The position numbers were made by a program, and so were the translations under genes. A stretch of DNA of 64,000 nt from an uncultured Planctomycetaceae bacterium (GTDB lineage: Bacteria; Planctomycetota; Planctomycetia; Planctomycetales; Planctomycetaceae). Below, one piece after another: positions 1 to 9,657 of this stretch (its first letter is position 1; each line of letters starts with the position of its first letter). The DNA is taken from positions 1 through 64,000 of the forward strand of contig CAIYBH010000089.1 of NCBI GenBank assembly GCA_903924405.1. The letters are read 5' to 3'. A model generated the notes under the pieces. That model saw only the letters and a program-made list of their open reading frames with translations. It had not been told where the DNA came from and searched no databases.

Positions 1-70
1 CGAATGCCTTTTCGAGGCCTTCGGATGTGGTACCCCACGCGAGGCTTCCCACAAAAATGTTCTTACTCAT
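1..70 (-). CDS. RRM-type RNA-binding protein, N-terminal fragment
   Basis: The reverse strand from base 70 reads ATG and then MSKNIFVGSLAWGTTSEGLE, continuing off the left edge. IFVGSLAW matches the RNP-2 strand (beta 1) that opens an RNA recognition motif. The spacing to a following helix (TSEGLEKAF) is as in small bacterial RRM proteins, usually 80-140 residues with a Gly- or Arg-rich tail. Only 23 residues are visible, so the RNP-1 motif cannot be checked. The likely role, from the family, is single-stranded RNA binding in the cytoplasm. No clear Shine-Dalgarno site precedes the ATG. Confidence 0.75.
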   Translation of the reverse strand, partial: MSKNIFVGSLAWGTTSEGLEKAF

Positions 71-827
71 CACACAAACCCTGAGCCTTGCAGCTCCCAA
101 AACACTGATCGCTGCCCCAACGGCAGCTGTTTGAACACGCAAAGAATTTCTCCGGGCTGGGCTTTGAGGCGAACGTCGTTTATCAGCACTGAATTACCCG
201 TTATTACCCGTTTGATGCGAACTGTCGGACATTGCCCGAAGCAGTCACGCGTCACATCAGGAGGGTTCACTGTTGATGGTGATCGACGCAGGACACAACA
301 CTCAACCAGCCGGAAATGTTGGGGGGAGACTGCAGAGAAACTCAAGTCTTTAACCGAGAACACTGTAGCATCACTCCATAGAAACTTCGCGAAGAGGACC
401 TGTTTGAGCACCCATCCACGAATTCTCTGATCGGAGACTTTACGAATTGCCGCTGGAAATAGCAAGGTGGCATGCCGGGGAAGCCGGCACGGTTTTTCGG
501 TTTTCTGCCGGTTTTTGGGGGGACGGGCCGGGGAATTTTCCGGGGACTCGTGCGTTTTTGGACCGCAGACTTCGGATTTTGCCGTACGCGAATGCGGCGA
601 ATTCTGTTGAAATCCCCGTTTTTTTAATCCCGATTTGTCGATGAACCCAAATCCCGTTAGCCTTATCCGCTGGGAATAGCGTGTCGGAAAGGCCTCAGCG
701 TGCCTGCGAGCAGGACGAGTGCCTGGTTCGATCGCACGTCAGAGACTTTCCCGGGGATTTTGCAGGAATACCACGGGGTTGGGCACGTCGCAGTTTTTTC
801 TGGCTCCAGCGCGAGTGAAGCGGTCCT
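71..827. other. Intergenic region without a supported gene
   Basis: This lies between the RRM gene (leftward) and fhcC (rightward), so it should hold both promoters. A 131-codon open frame on the minus strand (70-465) abuts the RRM start as TGATG, but its translation shows no domain or signal and I do not call it. A 6-bp hairpin (473-478 with 484-489) followed by five T at 493-497 resembles a rightward terminator, but no rightward gene precedes it. Confidence 0.4.
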
Positions 828-1655
828 ATGACACTGACACTGAGTTATTTCGGGAAGACCACCGTACCGGTGGAAGTGGAAGGATTCACTCCGGACTGGG
901 CCGCCGACAAGACCCTGGCAGAGATTGAGCGTTTTGAGATCTTTGAAGGTAATCGTCGGATTCCACTCGGCGAAATGTTTCGGGTGACCGGAAGTCCTGA
1001 CGACCGCAATCTGGTTTTCGAAGGCAACCTGTCGGGTGTGCACTGGCTGGGGGCTCATATGGCAACCGGGACTGTGCGGATTACAGGCAATGCTGGCCGG
1101 CATGTGGGCAGCCAGATGAAGGGCGGAACCATCACTGTCGAGGGGGACGCCGGGGGGTGGGTTGGCGCGGAAATGAAGCGGGGCAGGATCCACGTGCATG
1201 GTAACGCCGGGCACCTTGTTGGAGCGGCTTATCGTGGCGCGACTCGTGGAATGACGGGCGGAACAATCCTCGTCAACGGCAATGTGGGGAATGAAACCGG
1301 ATTAACCATGCGGCGGGGCTTGATCGCAGTGGGCGGCAATTGCGGAGACCTCGCTGGCTTCAACATGATTGCCGGCAGCCTGCTGGTGTTTGGGGAATGC
1401 GGGATTCGACCTGGTGCCGGGATGCGGCGAGGAACGATCGGGCTGCTGGGTCCCAGGCCACCGGAACTGCTTCCCAGCTTTCGCTATGCGGCCACATGGC
1501 GACCGCAGATTCTGGGCGTGATGCTGCGTTTTCTGCGTGACCAGCAGTTTGCGTTCAACCCGGAATTGCTCCGCACTGCGGTGGATGTGTATCGCGGAGA
1601 TCTCGTGGCACTGGGCCTTGGCGAGGTGTTCTTTCCCGCCGCTCAGGCTGTCTGA
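828..1655 (+). CDS. fhcC: Formylmethanofuran dehydrogenase subunit C-like protein (FhcC)
   Basis: The 275-residue product is built of repeated GNAG/GG-type beta-helix turns between about residues 70 and 210 (GNLSGVHWLGAHM, GNAGRHVGSQMKGG, GDAGGWVGAEMKRG, GNAGHLVGAAYRG, GNVGNETGLTMRRG). These are diagnostic of formylmethanofuran dehydrogenase subunit C and the C-terminal domain of glutamate synthase. In methylotrophic bacteria and planctomycetes FhcC belongs to the formyltransferase/hydrolase complex (FhcABCD), which turns formyl-H4MPT into formate and free H4MPT in C1 oxidation. The length fits FhcC and excludes full GltB. No fhcA, B or D gene is adjacent, so the complex must be encoded elsewhere. 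The start is the ATG at 828; a leading MTLTL fits the family. Confidence 0.85.
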   Translation: MTLTLSYFGKTTVPVEVEGFTPDWAADKTLAEIERFEIFEGNRRIPLGEMFRVTGSPDDRNLVFEGNLSGVHWLGAHMATGTVRITGNAGRHVGSQMKGGTITVEGDAGGWVGAEMKRGRIHVHGNAGHLVGAAYRGATRGMTGGTILVNGNVGNETGLTMRRGLIAVGGNCGDLAGFNMIAGSLLVFGECGIRPGAGMRRGTIGLLGPRPPELLPSFRYAATWRPQILGVMLRFLRDQQFAFNPELLRTAVDVYRGDLVALGLGEVFFPAAQAV

Positions 1656-1954
1656 CGGTCGCGTGATGGGGGCTCTCGAAAATATGATCTCCGCTGGCTC
1701 TACGCGGTAGAGACATGGCTGGCAGGCAATGTTGCGGGTGGCAATTGTCCGCGCCGCTCTGCCAGTATCGATTCACCGGATTACTCAGCTGTTGAACCAG
1801 TTTTCTCGGCACACTCCGCGATCCGGATGCTCGCTACTTTCGCTGACCAGACTGGGAAACAGGATTTGTCCTGGATACAACCCGTGACTCCGGATCCTGT
1901 GGGGAGGCCAGGCAGCCTTCGGGGATCCATCGAACTTTGATTCAGGAACCTGTC

Positions 1955-2689
1955 ATGTTCAGAGAACGACGATGCTTAACTTCCACACCAATTCGGTGCG
2001 TGTTGATTGCCCTTGTGGTTCTGGTCACCGGGGGGGCTTGCGAAGACGCGTTTGGGCAGAGTCGTGAACGGGATTCGAAAAAGAAGGACTCCGCCAGTTC
2101 GCCGCAACAGCTGGAGGCACGCATCAGCAAGGCTGAAGAACAATTGCTGGAGGAGTACCTGGCGATTGCGACGGAGTTCTACAAGCAGGGCGAGAAGGAG
2201 CAGTCCATCAGCGTGCTGGAACGCATTTCGCAGATCAATCCTCGTACGGAAGGGATTCGCCAGCGAATTGATGGTATCCGGGAAGAACTGATTCAGGAAA
2301 ATGGTCTGAAGGTGGACTTCGACACCTCCAAACTCTGGCTGCCACTGGCCGAGGTCGAGGAGGGGAAGCCATTGCGGCTGGCAGTGACGGGAGACTACAA
2401 GCTGGACCTGACGGCCTCGCTGACGACGACAGGTTTGCCCACTGGAGATCCTGCGAGGGATCACGTGGCCGGTGCCCCGTTTGGGGCGTTGATCGGGATG
2501 GTCTTTACGGAGGGGAAGCCGGGAGAACCTTTTCTGATTGGCGGTGGTGTGGAACACACCCCCAAAAAAACGGGTACCTTATTCCTCAGAGTGAACGTCC
2601 CGATCGTGGCGAAATGCAAAGGTGAGTTGAAGGTGCAGGCGAGCGGTGCCGTCAAGCCGGTGAACAAAGCGAAACGCACAACTCCATAA
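1955..2689 (+). CDS. Secreted protein with coiled N-terminal part and PA-IL-like lectin domain
   Basis: An N-terminal hydrophobic segment (CVLIALVVLVTGGACEDAFG) is a signal peptide, possibly with a lipoprotein Cys. A charged helical region follows (about residues 35-110; EEQLLEEYLAIATEFYKQGE) that resembles one TPR-like unit. The C-terminal half (KLWLPLAEVEEGKPLRL to GTLFLRVNVP) matches the layout of the PA-IL-like galactose-binding fold seen in secreted planctomycete proteins, including the GAPFGALIGMV and FLIGGG strands. Function is unknown; surface sugar binding is an inference. I prefer the ATG at 1955, which has AGGAAC 12 bases upstream, over an in-frame TTG at 1937. Neighbouring genes offer no clue. 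Confidence 0.6.
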   Translation: MFRERRCLTSTPIRCVLIALVVLVTGGACEDAFGQSRERDSKKKDSASSPQQLEARISKAEEQLLEEYLAIATEFYKQGEKEQSISVLERISQINPRTEGIRQRIDGIREELIQENGLKVDFDTSKLWLPLAEVEEGKPLRLAVTGDYKLDLTASLTTTGLPTGDPARDHVAGAPFGALIGMVFTEGKPGEPFLIGGGVEHTPKKTGTLFLRVNVPIVAKCKGELKVQASGAVKPVNKAKRTTP

Positions 2690-3129
2690 CTCATCGCAGC
2701 CTGACCTGATGGCGAAAAGGTACAGCGAGGACATCTGGCTGGCTCAGCATGTCGCGTCACGGACGGCCCGGCGGATTGCCCGTTCGCCGGGAGGCTCTGA
2801 TTGATGGGTAAGGTCTTCACAGTTGAGAAGATGTTGAGCCTGATCAGGGGCGAGTGAAGCCGTCCGGAGTCTCGTTTTCTTTGAACCGATTCCTGCTATC
2901 ATCTGGTAACAGTTGGGCCTTGAGTGTGTCGATTTTGTTCCAGGGGCATTGGTACCTGCTGGTCGACGTCATCGCGTGAACCTGCGTGGGCTTAAGTCTG
3001 TGTCCTTTGGGCAAGTGCGTGTTGGGGACGGCGATTTCCCTGCGGGTGCGTTCTGCGATGCCCTATCCGGTGCCGAAATCTGTGCGCAGACCCTGAGCAG
3101 GCATTGTGTTTTTTTGAGGCGGAAGCAGC
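2690..3129. other. Intergenic region, no gene seen
   Basis: This 440-base stretch lies between two rightward genes and should carry the kinase promoter and leader. I recognise no RNA element or convincing coding frame in it. Confidence 0.4.
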
Positions 3130-4653
3130 TTGAACCAGTCGCATTCGGAAGACACACCGGCGGGATCGGCGGACCTGAGTGATCTCAGGATTGGCGAGTT
3201 CCAGTTGCTGCGCCGTCTGGGAAGTGGTGGCATGGCTGATGTTTATCTTGCGGAACAGACATCGCTCGGACGGCATGTCGCGGTCAAGGTTCTGAAAAGT
3301 GCTTCCCTGCAGTCCAGTGGCGACGTGCTGCTTCGCCGATTTGAGCAGGAGGCGCGGGCGGCCGGGGGTGTCAGCCATCCGAATCTGGTTCAGGTGATTA
3401 CGACTGGGCGCGAGGGCGACATTGCCTACATCGTTCAGGAATATGTTCCCGGTATGAATCTCAGCCAGTGGATACGACGAAACGGACCCCCGGATTACGG
3501 GACGGGGTTGAAGTGGTTGCAGCAGATCGCGTCGGCTCTGCGAACCACATCAGAGTCCGGAATTATCCATCGGGACGTCAAGCCAGAGAACATTCTGCTG
3601 ACGCGTTCCGGGGTTGCCAAAGTAACGGATTTTGGTCTGGCGCAGCTGAATCAGCCGAAAACACCGCGAATGAATCTGACTCAGGCCGGTACCACCATGG
3701 GGACTCCGTGGTACATGAGTCCGGAGCAGATCCAGGGCGATAAGCTGGATGAGCGTTCCGATCAGTATTCACTTGGGGTCACTGCCTATCACATGTTTGC
3801 CGGCCAGCCGCCGTTTTCCGGAAAAAATCCCGTGACGGTGGCGGTGCAGCATCTGAAGGAGAAGCCGTTGCCGTTGAGTCATTTTCGAGCGGACCTGCCT
3901 AAGGCACTCTGCGATGTGATTGAACGCATGATGCAGAAGAAGCCGGCAGACCGCTTTCCTGATGCTGCAACGCTTGAACAGGCTTTGACGGCACTGAATC
4001 TGGTCCCGGTGAACGAGGGCCTGGAACGCAATGGGGGCTTCCTGAGTGCCATGCGCCGGCTTCGCAAGCCCTTGCAACTGGCGGCAGTGATGATTTCAGC
4101 CTGTGTGAGTCTCGGGTACTTCGGCAATCGCGTATTGCATCCACCGCTGCGTCTGGACCGCCCCGCGATCACTCAGCCGGTGGCCAGAGAATCAACAGCA
4201 GCAAGACAATTTGCCCGGGCGATCCTGCAGCCTGACCGTCAGGATCTGTGGCGGGCGGTCTCACGTTACTTTCCGGGGACGCCGGAAGCAGATATGGCAT
4301 CGCTGCAATTGGGAGTGATGCTGATGTCCAGTGTCGTTCCGGACAGCGATCAGGCTTATCAGGCGTTTACAGAAGTTCGTGAGCAGGGTGAGCTTGCTCC
4401 GGAAAAAAACTATCTGCAGTTCCTTGGAATGATTGGCCAGGCCTACGCCCTGAAGGATCGGGAACGCAGTTCCGAACTGGAGCTGATTCTTTCTGCCATC
4501 GACGAGCGGATCGAGCAGTACGAATCTGATGACATCATGCAGCTTGACATGGACCGCGCCCCGGAAGAGCTGCAGAAGTTCTTCTCCAGAATCCTGCAGT
4601 CACGACGTCAGCAGCAGGCAGATAATGAATCGCCAGCGGCCCGCGGGCGTTGA
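3130..4653 (+). CDS. Membrane-anchored Ser/Thr protein kinase (Hanks type)
   Basis: The 507-residue protein carries a complete kinase domain at about residues 24-290. It has the glycine loop [10 protein letters not shown] (30-39), catalytic Lys53 in VAVKVLK, HRD (147-149) followed by [11 protein letters not shown] (167-169) and the activation segment end [10 protein letters not shown]. One transmembrane helix lies at about 316-333, so the kinase is cytoplasmic and the remaining 170 helical residues face the periplasm or paryphoplasm. All catalytic residues are present, so activity is expected. The start is a TTG at 3130 with GGAAG just upstream; no better ATG is in frame. It stands alone and converges with der, with 54 bases between. 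Substrates are unknown. Confidence 0.9.
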   Translation: MNQSHSEDTPAGSADLSDLRIGEFQLLRRLGSGGMADVYLAEQTSLGRHVAVKVLKSASLQSSGDVLLRRFEQEARAAGGVSHPNLVQVITTGREGDIAYIVQEYVPGMNLSQWIRRNGPPDYGTGLKWLQQIASALRTTSESGIIHRDVKPENILLTRSGVAKVTDFGLAQLNQPKTPRMNLTQAGTTMGTPWYMSPEQIQGDKLDERSDQYSLGVTAYHMFAGQPPFSGKNPVTVAVQHLKEKPLPLSHFRADLPKALCDVIERMMQKKPADRFPDAATLEQALTALNLVPVNEGLERNGGFLSAMRRLRKPLQLAAVMISACVSLGYFGNRVLHPPLRLDRPAITQPVARESTAARQFARAILQPDRQDLWRAVSRYFPGTPEADMASLQLGVMLMSSVVPDSDQAYQAFTEVREQGELAPEKNYLQFLGMIGQAYALKDRERSSELELILSAIDERIEQYESDDIMQLDMDRAPEELQKFFSRILQSRRQQQADNESPAARGR

Positions 4654-4707
4654 GTGATCTTCGCAATCCTCCGGTCTGAATTTCTGTCGTACGGGACGCC
4701 CTGCTGC

Positions 4708-6267
4708 TCAGACTGGATCATCGTCAATGAAATTCGGAGCGGGATAGTCGGGATCCTCTTCAAAATCTGCATCGTCATCGATCATCAGCAGATTCCCGGC
4801 AACCAGTTGGTCCTGATCTGCGTCGCTGACCAGTTCTGAATCATCGAACTCTTCGTCGGAAAGTTCCATGATATCCAGTGGTTCAGCGTCGTCATTTTCT
4901 GGCGCGGTACTGCTGAGCAGATTGGGGTCCGTCTCGTGACGACTTCGGAGCACCAGTCGGATGGGAACCTCGCGGAACGGAGTGGCTTCACGCAGAAACC
5001 CCAGCAGATAGCGTTTCCACGATTCGTCGAGCAGTGTGGAATCGTTGCATTTGAGCACGATGGTCGGTGGGGAGCCGGCAATTTGTGAGGCGAAGTAGAT
5101 CCGAGGTCTGCGATTTTTTCGCATCGGCGGTTCATTGCGTTCGATGGCCATCCGCAGAGCCTTGTTGAGTCTGGCTGTGGTCATTCTCAGGTTGGCCTGT
5201 TTGAACACCGATTGCGCGAGGTTGACCAGTTTGCGGATATTGCGGCCGTCTTTGGCGGTGATGATGGCGATGGGGACATGTCGCATCGATTCGAAACTGT
5301 TCATCAGGTATTTGACCCAGCGTTCCGTGGTCATACCTTCTTCGATTGCGCGGTCCCATTTGTTAATGACGAAGATACAGGGCTTGTAGTGCTCCCCGAT
5401 CTCTTCGACCAGTTGCTTATCCACTCGGGAAATCGTTTGCGTGGCATCAAAGAACATCAGCACCAGATCAGCGCGGCGGATACTTCGTTGGGCGCGTACA
5501 AGGCCGTAGAATTCGATGTCGTTTTCGAGGCTCTTTCGTTTGCGAACGCCAGGAGTATCAATTGCAACAAGTGATCGCCCATCCATTTCAAAGCGAATAT
5601 CGATACTGTCGCGCGTCGTACCGGGAATCTCACTGACAATCACACGCTCACACTGGGCCAGCTGATTGATGAAAGTGCTCTTGCCCACGTTACGACGTCC
5701 CACGACTGCGATCCGCAGGTCGGCAGGCGCGAGCAACTTATCGCCTTCCTGAGTTTCCTGTTCGCCCTGATTCGGCAGCATGCTGACCAGTTGCTGGATC
5801 AGTCCCTCACGCCCCCTGTTTGCCTTGACGCTGGTGGTGACATAGGGGACTGAAGCCAGTTGCAGAAATGAGGCGGCCTCTGTGTCGAGTGAGTTGGAAT
5901 CGCATTTGTTGACGACCAGCAGCACCGGTCGCGAGACCTTGCGCAGGCGTCGAGCGACCTCTTCGTCAAGGGGCGTGATCCCGGCCTTTGCATCGACCAC
6001 GAACATCAGCAGATCAGCTTCGTCAATGCCGGCCTGAATCTGTCGCTCGATGTCGTCTGACAGGTCGTCGCTGTCGACAATCCCGATACCGCCGGTGTCC
6101 GTCAATTCGAAATACCGATCGTGCTCATGCATGATCCATGTGACGCGATCGCGTGTGACGCCGGCCGTCGGGTCAACGACTGAAATCAGCCGATCCGCCA
6201 GCCAGTTCAACAGCGAACTTTTTCCGACGTTCGGGCGTCCCGTGATCGCCACTTTCGGAATTCCCAT
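4708..6267 (-). CDS. der: Ribosome assembly GTPase Der (EngA)
   Basis: Two tandem Era-like GTPase domains are seen: G1 GRPNVGKS (10-17) with G3 DTGG (57-60) and G4 NKCD (120-123), then G1 GRRNVGKS (190-197) with G3 DTPG (237-240) and G4 NKWD. A KH-like domain follows (MAIERNEPPMRKNRRPRIYF and on). This is Der, an essential factor in late 50S assembly. The protein is 519 residues, somewhat long for the family, because of a very acidic tail of about 75 residues (DDAEPLDIMELSDEEFDD and on). The second P-loop has Arg where Pro is usual. I take the ATG at 6267, which starts MGIPKVAITG; the open frame runs further upstream but that part is unlike Der. Confidence 0.95.
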   Translation of the reverse strand: MGIPKVAITGRPNVGKSSLLNWLADRLISVVDPTAGVTRDRVTWIMHEHDRYFELTDTGGIGIVDSDDLSDDIERQIQAGIDEADLLMFVVDAKAGITPLDEEVARRLRKVSRPVLLVVNKCDSNSLDTEAASFLQLASVPYVTTSVKANRGREGLIQQLVSMLPNQGEQETQEGDKLLAPADLRIAVVGRRNVGKSTFINQLAQCERVIVSEIPGTTRDSIDIRFEMDGRSLVAIDTPGVRKRKSLENDIEFYGLVRAQRSIRRADLVLMFFDATQTISRVDKQLVEEIGEHYKPCIFVINKWDRAIEEGMTTERWVKYLMNSFESMRHVPIAIITAKDGRNIRKLVNLAQSVFKQANLRMTTARLNKALRMAIERNEPPMRKNRRPRIYFASQIAGSPPTIVLKCNDSTLLDESWKRYLLGFLREATPFREVPIRLVLRSRHETDPNLLSSTAPENDDAEPLDIMELSDEEFDDSELVSDADQDQLVAGNLLMIDDDADFEEDPDYPAPNFIDDDPV

Positions 6268-6945
6268 GTCCCCGTGCCTTCTCTCTCTGATTCTGAAATC
6301 CGTCCGCAGGCACTGGTGCCAGTGATGCTGTGTTGCCCCGTGAGTTACCGCAGATGGCGCAGCGACCTTGCGACAGGCTGCTCTGGCCTGGTTCGGACGT
6401 CGCAAACCCGCATAGTCTATACAGAGAACACAGAGGAGACACGCGGTTGCGGAATTTCTCGCCCCAGTTTTTGCAGAAGTCCCCCGGCGGGAACCGCTCT
6501 CAGGTGCAGACACTGGAATTTCGAGGGATCGTCGCCCGACGAATTTTCCTGAATCGCTATCAATCCGGGCGAATCTGCTTGACTTTTCACGTCAAGCAAA
6601 TCCGCTTGTCGGGGACATTACTGTGGCTGAGTCTGCCCCTGCGGTCGCTTTTTTCGCCCAACAAAAGCTCTCACGCGACAGTCCCGACTTGTCTCGCGTT
6701 CGGAAAAGCAGCTGGCCTGCTGCACCGGGAATCTACGAATTCGGCTGTTGTCTGTCAGACAGCTTGCCACGCGATCCGCTCGCGTCTACCAAGCCGATTC
6801 ATGTCAGTACCACGTTCCTCTCGGTGGCGCCTACCGTGCACACCTGACCTGCCTCCGCAGAGTCTGCATGACAGGGAAAGCGGCATCAGCTTACCGATCA
6901 GGGCCGCCACGATACGAACCTCGTTGGGCGCTGCAAGCCCAACGG
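6268..6945. other. Intergenic region with a perfect 8-bp inverted repeat
   Basis: This 678-base gap lies upstream of der and downstream of a leftward gene. It holds a perfect inverted repeat, TGCTTGAC (6576-6583) and GTCAAGCA (6591-6598), separated by 7 bases. It has no T-run on either side, so it looks more like a protein-binding site or mRNA hairpin than a terminator. A plus-strand open frame across 6330-7010 is not protein-like and I leave it out. Confidence 0.4.
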
Positions 6946-9318
6946 TTATCGGGCACCTTTCAGGCGGGAAGCCGGTTCCGACCCGGACATTTGCAGGATC
7001 GTGCCGATGACTTTCGAGCTGCCGCTTAAGGGGGGCACAAAGGGCTCGGTGGCTGAGGCGGGCATCACTCGACCTTCCCGGCTCTGCCAGATTGCGTCCT
7101 TACCGCGTCCAGTCGGAGTCCCGGATTTCAGCGGCCTTTTGATTGTTCCGGCCGGTTGCTGTGGCTCTGTCGAGGGAGTCGCTGAGGCTGGTTTCGCCTC
7201 TGTGCCCTGCGGCGGAGTTGCCTTCGAGGCTGGTTTAAGTTTTGGTTGCTGAGAATTCGCGGGGGAATCTGCGGGTATGGGTTCCCCAGGCTTCGATGCC
7301 GGAGGATCTTTTTTCCGTGGGGCGACCGCAGCGTCCGGTGTTTTTCCGCTGAGAAAATCTCCCAGCGAAATGATCTCTGATGATTCAGTGGCTGTGGGAT
7401 CAGGCTGCAGCGGAGTTACCTGAATTTCATTGGCAGGTGACCGTGGAGGTGTATTTGTCGCGGTGTTCCCCCGGCCCTGGCTTGTGAGTGGCAGGAGTGT
7501 CGCGGGGGTCGGCATCGGACCGGAAACTGAACCACTCTCAGCAGGCATCGGTGCCGGTGTGATGATGGGAGCAGATTTCAATGGGGAGGGCAGACCGGTG
7601 GTTGCTGGACCGGGTTTCACGGGGCTTGCGTTCAGTGACTTTGTGTCGCTGCCGGGCGAAGCTGGCAGCGGCGACACAGTACGTACCCCAGGCACCGCGG
7701 CGGACGCGCTCACACCGGGCTCGACGGATGGAGGACCCGATGTAGCGGGGGCAGCAGGCGCGGGCGGTGCCGGAGTCCTGTTTACTGGTGAAGCAGTACC
7801 CCCAGTTGGTGAACTGGCGGGCGCCGGCGGCATCGGGCTGACAGTAGGGGGCACCGAAATCGTATCCGGGGTGACCGCGGGCTGCGCAGTCGCCTCAGGA
7901 GTTTGTGGCGGAACCGATGTGGAGGGTGCTGGTGTGATCGAAGGTTGTGCAGGTGTTCCGGCTGGCATTGGTTGTGAACCCACCTCGTTTGGTGCTGGTT
8001 GCCGCGGAGCCGCTGGGGTTGTTACTGCGGGTGTGCCCTGCCCGGTCGCGGTATCCTTCGGAGTTGCCTTACCGGCAGCGATGGGGGCTTGTTTACTGAC
8101 TAATGGTGATTCCTTCGAGAGCGCTGCGGACTTCGTGGCCGGTGGTTTCTCAGCCACATTCTCTGGCGCATCCTGAGCGACTCGATCAAGGTAGATCGAC
8201 AGGGCATTTGTGGCATGGTAGAGGGGTGAGCAACTGACATATTCCCGACGATTGGACATCAGATCGCGGGCGGTGGTCTCAATAGCGGTACGAACCCACG
8301 GCTCTTTCAGCTGCTGCTGAGAAACCGACATCATCAGGAATTCCAGCAGATGCCCTTCGCTGGCCATCCGTTTGTCGAAGTCCTGCTTGAATTCGCGTGT
8401 TTTGAAGAAGCCGGAGGTGAGGGAGCCATCACTGTTGCGGAGAACTCGAGCGACCTCAATGTACTTTTTGATTTTCTGGTCCGCTTCAAACCAGACGCCG
8501 CGAAGTGGTTTTCCGGTACGCAGGTAGACGTTTCGTGCCCTCGCGAGTGCGAACAGTCCGTGCGTTCCTCCGCAGGGCGATGTCGGGCCGCCGACTTTCT
8601 TACCGGTTTCGATCTGAACAAGTTTCTCGATGCTCCACGGTTCTCCGGCAGCGTTGACCCATGTGGCGTCAGAAGGCAGATAGGTTGCCAGAGCCCACAG
8701 CGTCCAGGTGACTTCTTCTCGGGCATTGACCGTCATCTGGGCATTACGCAGCATATCCTTCATCGCGATCGGACCGGTGGCCGTCTGGAATGTCGTTTCC
8801 AGTGGCAGATTGCAGGTCGCAAGAATTGCGAGGAACTGATTAACGTGCCCTTCGAACCAATAAGGCTTGCTGAATGGATGAGCCCGACCGCCGTATTGAG
8901 TTGTTTCGAACCACGGTTCGTTCTGATAGCTGGGCCCGGACTGGATCCACTCCAGTCCACTGACTGGCTTGCCTTTGTGCGAGATCAGAAAATCCTGTCT
9001 CAGACCCAGCAGTCCATGCATGATTTGCCAGGGCGTGTGATCTTTAGTGGAGAGCAGGCGTTGTCGAGTGGATTCGCGGGTTTCCCAGACCAGTTTCACG
9101 AGGGGATCTGTGGAATCCTGAACTGAGTTGGAGGCAGCGCGGACCGGGATTCCGCCTTTATTGTCGGAGAGAATAACGTGCGGCTCGGATTCGGTCGAAC
9201 CGCCCTCGTTCACCGGTTGCCCGGACTGGGCAAAGGTGACGTTGCAGAGGATCCCTGTCCAGACTGCAAGCACCGGCAGAATCTGCCGAACACCGGCCTG
9301 CATACCCAACGGACTCAT
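6946..9318 (-). CDS. Secreted protein: helical N-terminal domain and long Pro/Ala/Thr-rich tail
   Basis: The 790-residue product has a signal peptide (LPVLAVWTGILCNVTFAQS). A conserved-looking domain follows at about 65-385, rich in Trp and helices (HTPWQIMHGLLGLRQDF, CGGTHGLFALARARN), with an alpha/alpha-toroid feel like terpene-cyclase or prenyltransferase barrels, though no DxDD motif is seen. From about 390 to 790 it is low complexity, dominated by P, A, T and S. Similar proteins are common in planctomycetes and have no secure function. AGGAG lies 8 bases before the ATG at 9318, fixing the start. The tail may span the cell wall or crowd the periplasm; that is inference. Confidence 0.6.
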   Translation of the reverse strand: MSPLGMQAGVRQILPVLAVWTGILCNVTFAQSGQPVNEGGSTESEPHVILSDNKGGIPVRAASNSVQDSTDPLVKLVWETRESTRQRLLSTKDHTPWQIMHGLLGLRQDFLISHKGKPVSGLEWIQSGPSYQNEPWFETTQYGGRAHPFSKPYWFEGHVNQFLAILATCNLPLETTFQTATGPIAMKDMLRNAQMTVNAREEVTWTLWALATYLPSDATWVNAAGEPWSIEKLVQIETGKKVGGPTSPCGGTHGLFALARARNVYLRTGKPLRGVWFEADQKIKKYIEVARVLRNSDGSLTSGFFKTREFKQDFDKRMASEGHLLEFLMMSVSQQQLKEPWVRTAIETTARDLMSNRREYVSCSPLYHATNALSIYLDRVAQDAPENVAEKPPATKSAALSKESPLVSKQAPIAAGKATPKDTATGQGTPAVTTPAAPRQPAPNEVGSQPMPAGTPAQPSITPAPSTSVPPQTPEATAQPAVTPDTISVPPTVSPMPPAPASSPTGGTASPVNRTPAPPAPAAPATSGPPSVEPGVSASAAVPGVRTVSPLPASPGSDTKSLNASPVKPGPATTGLPSPLKSAPIITPAPMPAESGSVSGPMPTPATLLPLTSQGRGNTATNTPPRSPANEIQVTPLQPDPTATESSEIISLGDFLSGKTPDAAVAPRKKDPPASKPGEPIPADSPANSQQPKLKPASKATPPQGTEAKPASATPSTEPQQPAGTIKRPLKSGTPTGRGKDAIWQSREGRVMPASATEPFVPPLSGSSKVIGTILQMSGSEPASRLKGAR

Positions 9319-9657
9319 TCCGATGGCTCCTGATCTTCTGAAACGAACCCGGAAACACGTACCAGTACGTGCGCAGGGCTGAATCTTAAAACACGATGCC
9401 TGCCGGGCTTAAAGCATGCAGACGGCGTGGAATCATCCGACAACAGTACCTGAAGTTGGTCGTTTCCGTACCGCAAGCCTGTTATGCTCAACGCTGGATC
9501 TGTATTCGGCCGTCCCGTCGCGCCTCTTCACCCCATCAACCAACCGGTACGGGGAATTCCCTGGGCCTCGCGCGACAGCAGATTGAGCACACGGGGGAAG
9601 TTTCCGGAGGGTTGCCGTTCAAAGTGTGTGAGTTTTCATTGAAAGAAAGTACATGGA
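9319..9657. other. Divergent intergenic region, no gene seen
   Basis: This stretch separates the leftward secreted-protein gene from maf and should hold two opposed promoters. I see no distinct RNA or repeat. Confidence 0.4.

Noticed and set aside
70-465. 131-codon minus-strand ORF ending at the RRM start (TGATG)
   Set aside because: The translation has no domain, signal or helix pattern; the overlap is likely chance.
473-497. Hairpin with T-run as a rightward terminator
   Set aside because: No rightward gene lies upstream, so it has no transcript to end.
6330-7010. 226-codon plus-strand ORF
   Set aside because: Composition is Arg/Ser/Pro-rich without structure and it overlaps the end of a real gene.
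7430-8176. 248-codon plus-strand ORF
   Set aside because: It is the antisense of the Pro/Ala-rich tail of the 6946-9318 gene, and its Gly/Ala/Val-only make-up follows from that.
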